This document shows positions 47,246 to 57,559 of a stretch of 64,000 nucleotides of DNA, one piece after another; within the stretch, counting starts at the first letter, position 1; the number at the start of each line of letters is the position of its first letter. The notes beneath the pieces were generated by a model. It was not told the DNA's origin. It saw only the letters and a list, made by a program, of their open reading frames with translations, and made no database searches. Made by a program: the position numbers and the translations under genes. Source of the DNA: Falciphora oryzae (lineage: Eukaryota > Ascomycota > Sordariomycetes > Magnaporthales > Magnaporthaceae); assembly GCA_000733355.1 (NCBI GenBank), contig JNVV01000016.1:319181-383180 (forward strand), given 5' to 3'.

Positions 47246-49652
47246 ATGAATGTCAACAAGGCCTTGACTGTGCGGCTCACATCAACTTACGACCAATGCT
47301 TCGATGAGTGCAAGGCCGCCATCGCGCTGGAAGAAGAGGTAATAGCCAGTGCCTATTTCGGCACGTCTCGGGCACCAACTGACTGCCTGCGTACGCGACC
47401 AGGACGAAATGAGTGCCGCCGACCGACTCTGGAAGGCCGTCGTCGAGCGAATACAAGACTTTAGGCGCATCGTGCCCCCTACTCATGTCTTCCAGTGCGA
47501 GACTGGCAAGGACGCCATCAAGGGCCTGCGCGAGCTTGAGCTGACAGCACAGGAACATCTCGACCTCCACGAGGGCCTGCGTTTATCGCTGCAGAGCTTC
47601 ACCCTCGGCGAACCGCCCCCAAGCCTACCAGCCCCCTCTCCTGGCCGCGAAGATGAGACCCCGACATGTCTCGATCCTCCCCCGTTACCTACTCGCCCTC
47701 CGCTGCCCCCTCGGCGGGTCAGCTCGCCTGCGCGTGCCGCCGTCTTGAATGGCAGGTCGAGTTCCGACTCTAGCAGGTCTCAATCCTATCTCGACCCTGT
47801 TACGTCTTCGTCCTCTGCTCCCATACCACTCCCGCCGGCTTCTGATCGAACGGTGGATAGGTCGGCGAGCCCAGCTACGCACAAGTTCAGGAAGACTCTG
47901 AGGACCGGAAAGCCCGGCTTCAGGCTCAGGGATGCAGTGCCCACAGCCCCAGGGGCTGACAAGGCTGCGGCGGCCGCGTGGACCGCCCGTGATTCCAGGT
48001 TAACAGCGCGGATTGCTAGTGCCGGGGAAGCCTCCTCGAGCGCACTACCAGCCACCCAACGAGCGCCCAATCCTGCAACCGAACAACCCAGCCTCCGTTA
48101 TGATCGTCACACCCGCCGGCTTGTTCCCAGGGATAACACCAGAACCGGAGACCCGCCGCCATCGCTGTCTCCCAGTGCTGCTGCTGCGGCTATGAGAAAA
48201 GTCACCAATGCTTCGGGCAGGGGAGAGGCCTCTGGGTCGAGAGACAGACAAGCAGATACTAGTCACAACCGGAGCCCCTCTAGCGATAGCCCCGGCCGAC
48301 CTCGGCATCCGCCGGACAGGGGAGTAGACGCCACCACCGGCGCCGGGAGCCCCCGAGCACGCCCTAGCAGACGGCCTGTCGGAAACCTGCGGCCGCAAGG
48401 CCCAGGGACCAGGGGTAGTATCAATAGGACACTGTCTGGCAACTTCAGGCTTGAGAGGCGTCTGAGACACGAGCCTCTTGCAGCCGAGGTCGCCGCCAAC
48501 GACGGAGCCGAGGACCCCCTCGGCAGCTGGGAGTCGAAGAACTCACCCCCGCCGGGACCCGGGGGCAATGGAGACGCGCCAGGAAACATAGCGGCATCGG
48601 CTTGGACCACCAGACGGAAGTGGGTACTGCAGAATCTGCCGTCCGGCGTCGAGAAGCACACGGCGACGCAGATCCTGGACGAGATCGACCCCTGCAAGGA
48701 TGTGGTGCACTGGGGGTCTATTGCAGGGCTTGAGGAGGCCAAGAACGCCCTGAAGGAGGCGGTGGTATATCCTTTTCTACGCCCGGACCTGTTCAGGGGT
48801 CTCCGCGAGCCCCCGAAGGGAATCCTGCTCTTTGGGCCGCCAGGCACAGGAAAAACGATGCTAGCCCGCGCCATCGCCACCGAGTCCGAGTCGACGTTTG
48901 TCGCTGTCACAGCCAGCGCCCTGAACAGCAAGTACCTTGGCGAATCGGAGAAACACGTACGTGCTCTTTTCACCGTGGCCAAGTTGCTCGCTCCCAGCAT
49001 CATCTTCATCGACGAGGTCGACTCGGTCCTATCCCAGAGGTCAAGTTCTAGCGAGCACGAGGCCAGCCGACGGCTCAAGACGGAGTTCCTTATCCAATGG
49101 AGCAACCTTGAGAAATCCAGCGCAGGGAAAATGAATGGGCAAGGCGACAACAGAGTCCTGGTGCTAGCTGCGACCAACCGCCCGTGGGACCTGGACGATG
49201 CGGCAACGCGGAGGTTTGCCCGTCGGCAATACATCCCCCTGCCCGAAGGGGAAACGCGGGGCGTGCAGCTTCGGACGCTCCTCGAGTCGGAACTGAAGCA
49301 CTGCCTCAGTGACGCCGACATTGAGGAGCTCGTGGGGCTAACAGATGGTAGGTGGCATCCGATCGGGTCCCTGAAGCAGCCTTCTGTTGGTGTATGATAC
49401 ATGCTCTTTACAAAGCCTAACCATGGAGTAGGATACTCGGGCTCGGACCTGACGCACCTCGCGCGCCAGGCGTCGTACGGTCCCCTGAGGTCGCACGGCG
49501 AGGCTGTTCTGCACATGACGCCCGACGAGATCCGTCCGGTCGACATGTCGGACTTTGTCGCCTGCCTCAAGACGGTTCGGCCAAGCGTGAGCCAGGACAG
49601 CCTCAAACAGTTTGAAGACTGGGCCAAGCAGTTCGGCGAGAGAATCGGGTAG
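47246..49652 (+). CDS. MIT-domain AAA ATPase, spastin/fidgetin/Sap1 group
   Basis: Meiotic-clade AAA ATPase. Members sever microtubules (katanin, spastin, fidgetin) or remodel ESCRT-III (Vps4); yeast Sap1 and Yta6 are the closest style. Exons 47246-47338, 47403-49347 and 49432-49652 give 752 residues. An N-terminal helical MIT-like region (about 1-90) starts MNVNKALTVRL, followed by about 330 residues of disordered Ser/Pro/Arg-rich linker. The ATPase domain has Walker A GPPGTGKT near 509-516, Walker B IIFIDEVDS near 565, the Sensor-1 region AATNRPWDLDDAATRRF, and after the last intron the clade signature GYSGSDLTHLARQAS. It ends with the Vps4-type C-terminal helix. Introns are 64 and 84 nt with CTGAC and CTAAC branches. 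The exact orthologue group is not resolved from sequence alone. Confidence 0.88.
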
Positions 49653-50310
49653 CTCTCGGCCGCCCGTAATTCACGCATCATGAACGCATAGACGCTTGGT
49701 CGGGTGTTCTGAATCAGATAGACGGCAAACCAGAGCCAAGACGGAACAGTTTCGCGTGTGCATGTCTAGACGGAAAGAGGCTACGTGTAAATATATATAC
49801 GATACTACTAGGGCTTCTGGCGAACGCATCGATGCCCCTCGGAACCCGGCTTCTTGCTCGAAAAGCTGCCACATGGTGTGGCGTGGTCTGGATCACGGCG
49901 CGAGCGCATCGATGGAAACAAGCGCGATCCGGGTCGGGTGGCTGGTGTGATAATTTGGATACATAAGTATTTGAGGTGATTTATAGAGACAAAAATATCT
50001 TACAGCCGTGATACAACCGCCCACCCCTCAGGCCTTGACCCAGCGTCAGCCCAGCGGTATACCTCGGGGGGGGGGGGCGTGGGTTTTTTTTTTTTCGTTA
50101 CTTTTTCCCTTAGGGCCACGAGCCGTGGCCGTGCCGCTGCATAACCGACCTGGACCCAAGATAGCAGACAACACCGAGTGCCAGTGGCACAGGGGATCCT
50201 GCTGCGAGCCCCCCGACAAGTATCGGGGCTCGAGTGACACGGGAATATAGAAACGCTCTCCCTTCCCGTCAAGCGTTTTGATAATAGTAGTGGTGACAAA
50301 GTAACTTGGA
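49653..50310. other. Convergent 3' spacer
   Basis: This 658-bp spacer between the AAA gene and uS17m has a run of G followed by a run of T (50067-50095). No gene is seen. Confidence 0.5.
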
Positions 50311-50936
50311 TTATGCGGAGACCTCTGCTAATGATGCTGACGCTTCTGCCGCTTCACCCTGACTACTACTGCTCTCGCTCTGCGCTGCCGGCGAGTACGT
50401 CGCCTCGGCCTTTGCCTTCCTGGCCTTCTTGAGCCTCTTCTTCTCCTCCTTGGCTGCCAGGCGGGCCTGGTCGGCCTCGGCGTCCCGGACGGCGCGGCGC
50501 TCGAGCTTGGCGGCGCGCTTGGCCTCGGCCTCCGCTATCCTGTCTGCGATCGACGGCACGGGCGGCCTCTCCTCGGCCGGCTTCCCGGCCGCGGCGATGA
50601 TCTGCGTCACAACGTGGCGCTTGTGCCGCGACGAGCGCCAGCCGGGCTGCATCGAGATGACGTCGCCCGTCGCCAGGGAGTTGTTGGGGTCGTGGACGAG
50701 GTGAGTTTCGGGGCGTTTGAAGTACTGTTTGTTTGGTTGTTCGGATTGGGCGTCAGTGGGAGGAGGTCTTGTTTTTGGGGGGCCGAGGATTTCTTGCTCA
50801 CCTTCTTGACCTGGTCGTTCCACACCCGCCCGCCGACGCGCACCTTGACGGTGCGGTCCATCAGGCCGGCCGAGACGACGACGCCCTGGATCTCGCGGAA
50901 GCCGCGCTTCGCCGCGGCCAGCATGGGCGTCGACAT
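50311..50936 (-). CDS. MRPS17: Mitochondrial ribosomal protein uS17m
   Basis: Small-subunit protein S17 of the mitochondrial ribosome. Exons 50936-50802 and 50724-50311 give 182 residues; the 77-nt intron is GTGAGC ... AACAG, phase 0. The S17 OB-fold shows in GVVVSAGLMDRTVKVRV, then KRPETHLVHDPNNSLATGDVISM. Beyond the fold is a long Ala/Lys/Glu-rich C-terminal extension (about residues 110-182), common in fungal mitochondrial S17. An N-terminal Arg/Lys/Ala stretch is compatible with import. This is a true S17, unlike the secreted gene next door, whose family is often mislabelled with the same name. Confidence 0.92.
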
Positions 50937-52022
50937 GGCGGCGGCTTCGAATGTGAGGTGGGGTGTGCGCCCTCGTTTTCTGCTCCCCCCTCTCTTTCTC
51001 GATTGAGCTTCTTTTTTTTTTTTTTTTTTTTTTTCTTTCGTCCGTGGCCCGGTCCAGCTTTTGCGCTCGTCCGACCAGGGGGGACGTGTGTCGTCGGTGG
51101 TGAGCGGAGGTGGCGTGCACGCTGTCGTCGTCGTCGTCGTCGTCGTAAGGCTGGTGCTGCTGCAGCTAATTTTTGCTGCCTCAGCGTCGTCGGCGAAGCT
51201 CAATTGGGGCCCACAGGTCCTCCGCCTGCACCTAGTCGGAGCGTCTCTGATTGGCCAATAAAGAAGCAACGACAAAGACGATGCATCGCCCCGCCAAATA
51301 CCAAAAAGGCACTCAATGAGAAAAAGAATAAAAAAATATGGCCGGGTCGCGCAATCCCCATTATCCGTGCCTTCTCGGAAACAGAATTCTGAGGACAGGC
51401 TATTCTAGTCTGTCGCTGGAGATCAAACTCTGTGAGCTGTGTGCGTTTTTTCTGGCCTCGCTATTGGCCCGCTTGCCCCGTGCTTCATCCACTTCTACCC
51501 CGTGCCACAACACCCTCTGTTCGGGCATGTTTTGGCCGGTGATATTACTAACTGTACGCAACGATGGCAAGACCTTTTGCATCGGTTCGTGTACAGTACA
51601 TTCCAATGTTTGATGTAGAAAAACTAAGAAGCCGAAAGCCGCCGTCTCGGCATCCCCCCTCCATGCCCGTGTATTAATCCAGCCTCAACATCAAATCCAG
51701 TGACTCTCCGGGGTATCCCCAGCATACCTCAGAGTTAGTTTGGCGGCCAGCATCGGAAATCGATAAAACAAAAACGAAAGAAAAAGAGTCAAAAGCCCGG
51801 CCTCGCGGAGATAATACTCTATGTACGCCGTTGAATAGGTTGCGTGCATTGTGTTCCCAACCATGTTCCAAGGGCAGGGCTCGCGCAAACAGGGACCACC
51901 AGGGAGGCTAGAGCAGCCCTGGGGGCACATTAGGTTCCACAGAAACAGACAGAATAGATGCCATGCATTGGCTTCAGAGGGCACCAGTTTCTGCACTAAC
52001 AGTTCCGGAATTTCCCGTACTC
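50937..52022. other. Intergenic region upstream of uS17m
   Basis: This region of about 1.1 kb contains a 23-base poly-T at 51012-51034, right upstream of the uS17m start, and a GTC run near 51122-51146. No ORF is supported. Confidence 0.5.
51012..51034. repeat. Poly-T tract (23 nt)
   Basis: Homopolymer about 75 bp upstream of the uS17m start codon. On the coding strand it is poly-dA, a typical nucleosome-excluding element of ribosomal-type promoters; that role is inferred. Confidence 0.85.
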
Positions 52023-52112
52023 TCAAGCAAAGAAGTCGCGGCGGGCGAGACGCTGGTTACCCTGTTGCTGGCGCTGCTGTTGCTGTTGCTGACGCTGTTG
52101 TTGTTATTATTG
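52023..52112 (-). pseudogene. Possible lost C-terminal tail of the polyQ gene
   Basis: In frame with the gene upstream and directly after its TAA, this stretch has two further TAA, a decaying Gln/Arg repeat and then a short non-repetitive end closing at TGA (52025-52023). It may be a former coding end cut off by the stops. Read one frame over, the same bases encode an Asn-Ser run, so a frame slip is an alternative reading. Confidence 0.4.
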
Positions 52113-52119
52113 TTATTGT

Positions 52120-52214
<95 letters not shown>
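52065..52214. repeat. TTGCTG hexanucleotide array (polyQ coding)
   Basis: Regular TTGCTG units (about 16) at 52116-52214 encode the polyglutamine tail on the minus strand. From 52065 to 52115 the array decays, with TTATTATTGTTA interruptions that create the stop codons. Confidence 0.9.
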
Positions 52215-53319
52215 TCGCTGCTGGTTGTTTTGTCCATTGTTCTGTTGGCTGTTCTGTCCTTGGTTGTTGTTCTGATCCTGGGTTTGGCCCCGATTGTTCT
52301 GTCCCCGATTGTTCTGTCCCCGATTGTTCTGTCCCTGGTTGTTGTTTTGTCCCTGACCTTGGTTCTGCTGGTTGTTCTGCCCTTGCCCCTGGTTGTTGTT
52401 CTGCTGGCCCTGTCCTTGGTTGTTGTTCTGCCCCTGATTCTGCTGATTGTTTGCGTTGGCGGCCGCAGCATTGGTACCGACAGTAAACTTGGTGCAGTCG
52501 TCCTGCGCGCCACGCTGAGCCACCGGCATGATGACGGGCTGATGGTTGGAGCCAGAGGTAAGTGTGCAGACCCGGTAGTTGCCAGCAGGGAGACCCCCCT
52601 CGACGTCGGCAGCCAGCAGACCGTTGCCATTGCCAGCATCATTGATGCCCTTGAAGAATGCAAACTGCGTAGGGTTGGGAGGCGTAGTAGGGTTGAGGCC
52701 GCGGCCCAGGTCCTGGACGGTGATGTGGGTGTGACCGATGATCTGACCGCCGCCGTTGAGCCTCTGCGGGGCAGAGTAGTAGGTCGCCACGGCGTTGGTG
52801 AAGGCTCCGGCCTGAAGGTTGATGGTCTGGACTTGGATCGTGAAGTCGGTGCCCTCTTGGATGACATCTCCGGACTTGGGGTTGATGATGATGCTGGAGA
52901 TCATGCGTTCTTTGGACGGGATCTCACCCATGGCTACCATGTTCGGACCAGTTAGCACAACAATTTGTCTGCCCGCAAGAACACATAGGACTCTACTCAC
53001 GGATTCCATTGCAAGACCCGTCGATCAGCTGCAGTCCGTTGGTGAGGGTCTTCCCGGCGCATATGTTAATGAAGTTGTTCTGCGAGGTCTCGGACTCGAC
53101 CTGTTCATCACTAGCTCCCAGGGCTTGTTGTCCACCGAAGAAAGACCCAGTCTGGATGGCGTTGGGCGCGAGCTGAGTGGCATCAGCTTCGTTTTGGTTG
53201 TTGTTGTTGTTGTTCTGACCTTGGTTCTGCTGGCCGTTGTTGTTATTGCCCTGGTTGTTCTGGGCCAGGACGGCGGACGAAAAGAGCGCCAGGGCCCAGA
53301 TCAGCTTTTGAAACGCCAT
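52113..53319 (-). CDS. Secreted N/Q-rich protein with polyglutamine C-terminus
   Basis: Exons 53319-53001 and 52933-52113 give 379 residues; the 67-nt intron has branch GCTAAC and acceptor GTAG. A signal peptide (MAFQKLIWALALFSSAVLA) precedes an Asn/Gln-rich segment. A conserved core (about 80-265) contains NNFINICAGKTLTNG, GSCNGIPMG, MISSIIINP, GQIIGHTHITVQDLG and NYRVCTLTSGSNHQPV with a few Cys. Then come Asn-Gln-Gly repeats, and 33 Gln encoded by alternating CAA and CAG up to TAA. I recall this secreted fungal family being widely annotated as 'ribosomal protein s17', which the signal peptide and core contradict. Beyond the TAA the same frame has two more TAA, then about 20 ordinary codons ending in RRDFFA and TGA at 52023, suggesting an older, longer C-terminus. 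The function is unknown. Confidence 0.82.
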
Positions 53320-55890
53320 CCTACTCGATTACCGAATGTGATCGTGGGGCCAAAAATGAGGGGAAAGAGCGACNNNNNNNNNNNNNNNNNNNNNNNNNNN
53401 NNNNNNNNNNNNNNNNNNNNNNNNNNNNNNNNNNNNNNNNNNNNNNNNNNNNNNNNNNNNNNNNNNNNNNNNNNNNNNNNNNNNNNNNNNNNNNNNNNNN
53501 NNNNNNNNNNNNNNNNNNNNNNNNNNNNNNNNNGCTAGAAGCACGGTCAACGTGATCCTCTCCTCTTGACTCGCAAGGCAAAGTGAGCTACCGATTCGAC
53601 AACGACGAAGAAAAAGGAGAAAGGATGGGGGAAGGCCAAAGGGAGCGAAAAGAAAGAAACAAAGGCTTGGACATGAGCAGGTATTATACCAACGGCACCC
53701 TCGAGGAGAATCCAGTCTTGGCACGGGAGAGCCATAGAACGCTTATGCTCCGCGATAAGGCGGCATAATGGAGGGTGGCAAAAGACGCGATGACCTTTGA
53801 GTGAGAAGGAGAGACAGCGTGTGTGGGAGAGAGATGTTGCGAGCAACCGGGTGGGTTGGTGCAGAGGGTGCTGGCGATCCCGCCGGTGCATGGCACCGTT
53901 GAAACCACATATGACGGGCTGAGAACATAGTCATCACCAGGCCGTGAGGGCTCCTCCGGCGAGCGGAGGAAACGAAAAGAGGCGCAGCGATGCGGCTAAT
54001 CGGCCGGACATGAGCTGGTGTAGGAACATGACTTGGCACAGCCTTCTGCCAGAAGACACTTTCAATTCGGATGCCGGATGAGAGACCTAGCTCAATGGAG
54101 CAGCCAAATTCTCTGGCAGTGGCCGCAGAGCCGAGATGATAGACATGACCACGCTCCCGCGACATCTTCAAACGTGGGTAAATGGCTAAGTTTGGTGATC
54201 ACTGAGGGGGCGTAGGACACCCGTCCCCTCATGCCTCATTCGTTCAGTTAGATGCCCGCCGTGAATTGTGAGACAGGAAGTGGGTGCTACAACGAACGGA
54301 AGCCTGTTTGCCATTCAGAGCATCCTTACTCTGCCCATGAACTATCAAGGGCAGACGGTAGTACGATAGGCGCTGGGATAGCAAACATCGCATGCCATGA
54401 AGGTGCTAGGAGCTTTATAGTGTCGTGGATTGTGCCCGAGAGCTAGCTTTTACCCGTCCCAGGGCCAGCTGCCACCTTTGTCCGAACCCACAGAAAGGGA
54501 TAAAAAAACATCACGGGTGCTGCCCGAGGTTTGACGTGCGGGAGGGAAGCAGGAAAGCCAGGCGATAGAACTGTGAGGAACAATTGGCGGCGCAAAATAG
54601 CATTGCTCTTGGATCGGCGAGTTCCCCCGAAACGGGCCCGCGTCGGAAACTGAGCGAATGTGCACAAAGGCATGTCTTGAGGCAGAAGCTGGCTGTGCGA
54701 CCACATGACGGAGCCGTCGGCCGCTTGGGCTGCGTCCGTGGGAGCTGGCAGGAGCATCAGAGCGCTGTCAACGACTGGCAGCTCCCGCTTGGGGCTGGCC
54801 GCCAGGAAACCCGTGCCTAGCGTTCCAACGGCGCGAGGGAAGCAAGAGCTGGCGGACCAACCGGCCGGCCAGTGGGGTTTGATCTGCCGGTAGTCAAAAC
54901 GCCGAGGGGTCTGCTCTTGCTCGATCGCTAGGCGTGCCCGCAAACGACCGGAGAAGGACGGTCAGCAAAACGAAAAGGAAAATGAAAATGCTTCCACACC
55001 AGACCAGAGCTGTTTGTGATGGGACGAAGCTCAGCTACAAAGCTCCGAGGGGATAGGCACGTGCTCGACGAGCCACGAGGAGTCCACGCGACCAGGAGGA
55101 GGAATGAAGGAACCTTCCGTGGGCCGTCACCAAAGAGCTGGGCGACAGAATGCCAATCCTGAGCCCCACTGGGACAACCGACAACCCCACTTGAGCAAAA
55201 TTAATCTGCACCAGAGACTTTCAGGTTGCTGATCTGAATTCAAGCCCACCAGACCAATGCCATGTGCAATGCAGACAGAGAGGGCCAACCAGGCAAAACT
55301 ATCGCACAATGGCTGTGAGGGACGACGGTGAAGCGAAGCTTATGTAGATACACAGGGAACCAGGGCGTCGCCCGCTGTTCACGTCGGAAATTTGCGCTGA
55401 AAGTCGCCGAGTCTGGCGGCTAGAGACCTTCTCTGCCCGTTGCCCGACTCAACTGGTACTGGTGGAGCGGACACGTCGGTCTGTACCTCTAGTTCGGTTA
55501 AGACAGTTCTTTTCCCACGCCGCACACCATGCCCACTCTCAACCACTTACTCACTCGCTTCCGTCATCCTCAACCTAGCCGTACAGTCACAGCTTTTTTT
55601 TTTTTTTTTCTTTTTTTCTTTTTTTTTCTTTTTCTTTTTTCTTCCTCCCTCACATATTACTCAACGCTCTTGATTTCTATCACCTCCCCCATTTACCCTC
55701 CACATACACTCGGCGTCCACCCAGGGCCCATATTATTTCTCCAGCGCTCGACCTTCGTGTCTGGGCACAAGCGTTTATTGCCGTGCATTTAGCGCATTGC
55801 CCCTGATTGATCGCCGTCTGTCTGTCAGTTCCGGCGGACCGCAGCAAGTCAGAAATCTCAGCTGCCGCACTCGAAACGAAACAAAGAAAA
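53320..55890. other. Intergenic region upstream of the polyQ gene and EMG1
   Basis: This 2.6-kb divergent spacer has a 160-bp assembly gap close to the polyQ gene start, T-rich tracts at 55592-55642 shortly before EMG1, and no ORF with protein-like content. Confidence 0.5.
53374..53533. other. Assembly gap (160 N)
   Basis: Run of N bases, 55 bp upstream of the polyQ gene start codon, so its promoter or leader is incomplete here. Confidence 1.
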
Positions 55891-57379
55891 ATGTCTTCGC
55901 CAGAATACCGTGCTGGGAAGCGGCCACGTAAGTCGGCCCGTTGACATGGCGTGTCCTCCCTAACTCTTGCGCTGGCTGCTGGCGTTTGCAGCCAGTGGTT
56001 AGAGTTTTTTTTTTTTTGAGTTTTTTTTTTTTGCCTTCTCTTTCCTTTCCCCGTTGTGGTGAAAGCCTCCAAGCTTCGAGAGGCCCAAGTGTGTGGTGTC
56101 CTCTGTCCCTGCCCGCCATGCCTCGGGCAAGCCCCACGTTCAAGGCCAATTGACTGCGAGGACCCTGGCGGGCGATCGAAAGAAAAAAGAAAAAAAAGGG
56201 CGCCCCGGCACCGAAGCTCCCCATTTTGTCCCCCCTCCTCCCATTTGCCGCCATCGTCCTACCCAAGCCTCGGCCAACCTATTATACCCCTCCCCACTCT
56301 TCCGAGACTAGTCGCGATCCCGCTACCGCCGCGCCAAGTCGGACCGTTGCGGAGCGGCCATTCAGAACGGACAAACGGCCGCCAGGGGCATTATCAAGAG
56401 GCGACTGACGTGTTTGTCGCCATGGCAGGAACGCAATCGCTGCCTCCGCCCGCGCTCCCTCAGCTGGTCGCCGAGCAGCACCAGCCCATCTCTGCGTCGG
56501 ACAAGGATTCCAAGCGGCTCATCGTCGTGTTGGCCAATGCCAGCCTCGAGACCTACAAGGCCTCCCACTCGTCCGCCCCCGGCCGCATGGGCGTTCAGCG
56601 CGAGGAGAAGTACTCGCTGCTCAACAGCGACGAGCACATCGGTGTCATGCGCAAGATGAACCGCGACATCAGCGACGCCCGCCCTGACATCACTCACCAG
56701 GTCTGCCAGCCTCTCCATGTTTGCATTCAACATGCTTACTGCAGACTGCACGTTTGCTTGTTGAGAGAGTTCGTGTCTGTTGGATGGCGAACAGGACAGA
56801 AAGACACAAAGTACCGCTGCAAGTGATAAAGACGAGACAAGCTGACCCAACCTCTGCAACACCCCGCCGTCGGCTGGCCCTTCCGCACCCCCTTCTCTGT
56901 AGTGCCTGCTCACGCTGCTGGACTCGCCCATCAACAAGGCCGGCAAGCTCCAGATCTACATCCAAACCGCCAAGGGCGTCCTGATCGAGGTGTCGCCCAC
57001 GGTCCGCATACCGCGCACCTTCAAGCGCTTCGCCGGTCTCATGGTGCAGCTGCTGCACCGCCTGGCCATCCGGTCTACTAACTCGCAGGAGAAGCTCCTC
57101 CGCGTGATCCAGAACCCCATCACCGACCACCTGCCGCCCAACTGCCGCAAGGTCACCCTGAGCTTCGACGCCCCAGTCGTGCGTGTTCGGGACTACATTG
57201 ACCGCCTGGGCCCCGACGAGAGCATCTGCGTCTTTGTCGGCGCCATGGCTAAGGGCGAGGACAACTTTGCCGACGAGTGGGTGGACGAGAAGATCGGCAT
57301 AAGCAACTTCAGCCTTTCGGCCAGTGTCGCCTGCAGCAAATTCTGCCATGCTGCCGAGGACTCGTGGGACATTCTCTAA
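55891..57379 (+). CDS. EMG1: EMG1/NEP1, rRNA pseudouridine N1-methyltransferase
   Basis: SPOUT-class methyltransferase that methylates a pseudouridine of 18S rRNA and is required for 40S assembly in the nucleolus. The certain part is exons 56366-56700 (ATG at 56422) and 56903-57379, with a 202-nt intron of weak donor GTCTGC. Family segments are [64 protein letters not shown], the Arg-rich LLHRLAIRS and the knot [20 protein letters not shown]. From 56422 the product is 251 residues, the length of yeast Emg1. An upstream exon, 55891-55927 ([12 protein letters not shown]), with a strong GTAAGT donor joins in frame to an acceptor TTCAG at 56365, giving 282 residues. That 438-nt intron is plausible but inferred. 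Confidence 0.92.
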
Positions 57380-57528
57380 GTAGCCGGCCAATCTCGGGCG
57401 GCTCCTGATTGATTCCTCGGCCGCCGCTCGGCCATCATCCTGAGGCGGCGAGGGTCTGTCCTGGCCAGCAGGTGACCTCGAGCATTGAAAACCGCAAGGG
57501 AATCGAGTTTCAGGAAGCGGGTTTTCCG

Positions 57529-57559
<31 letters not shown>

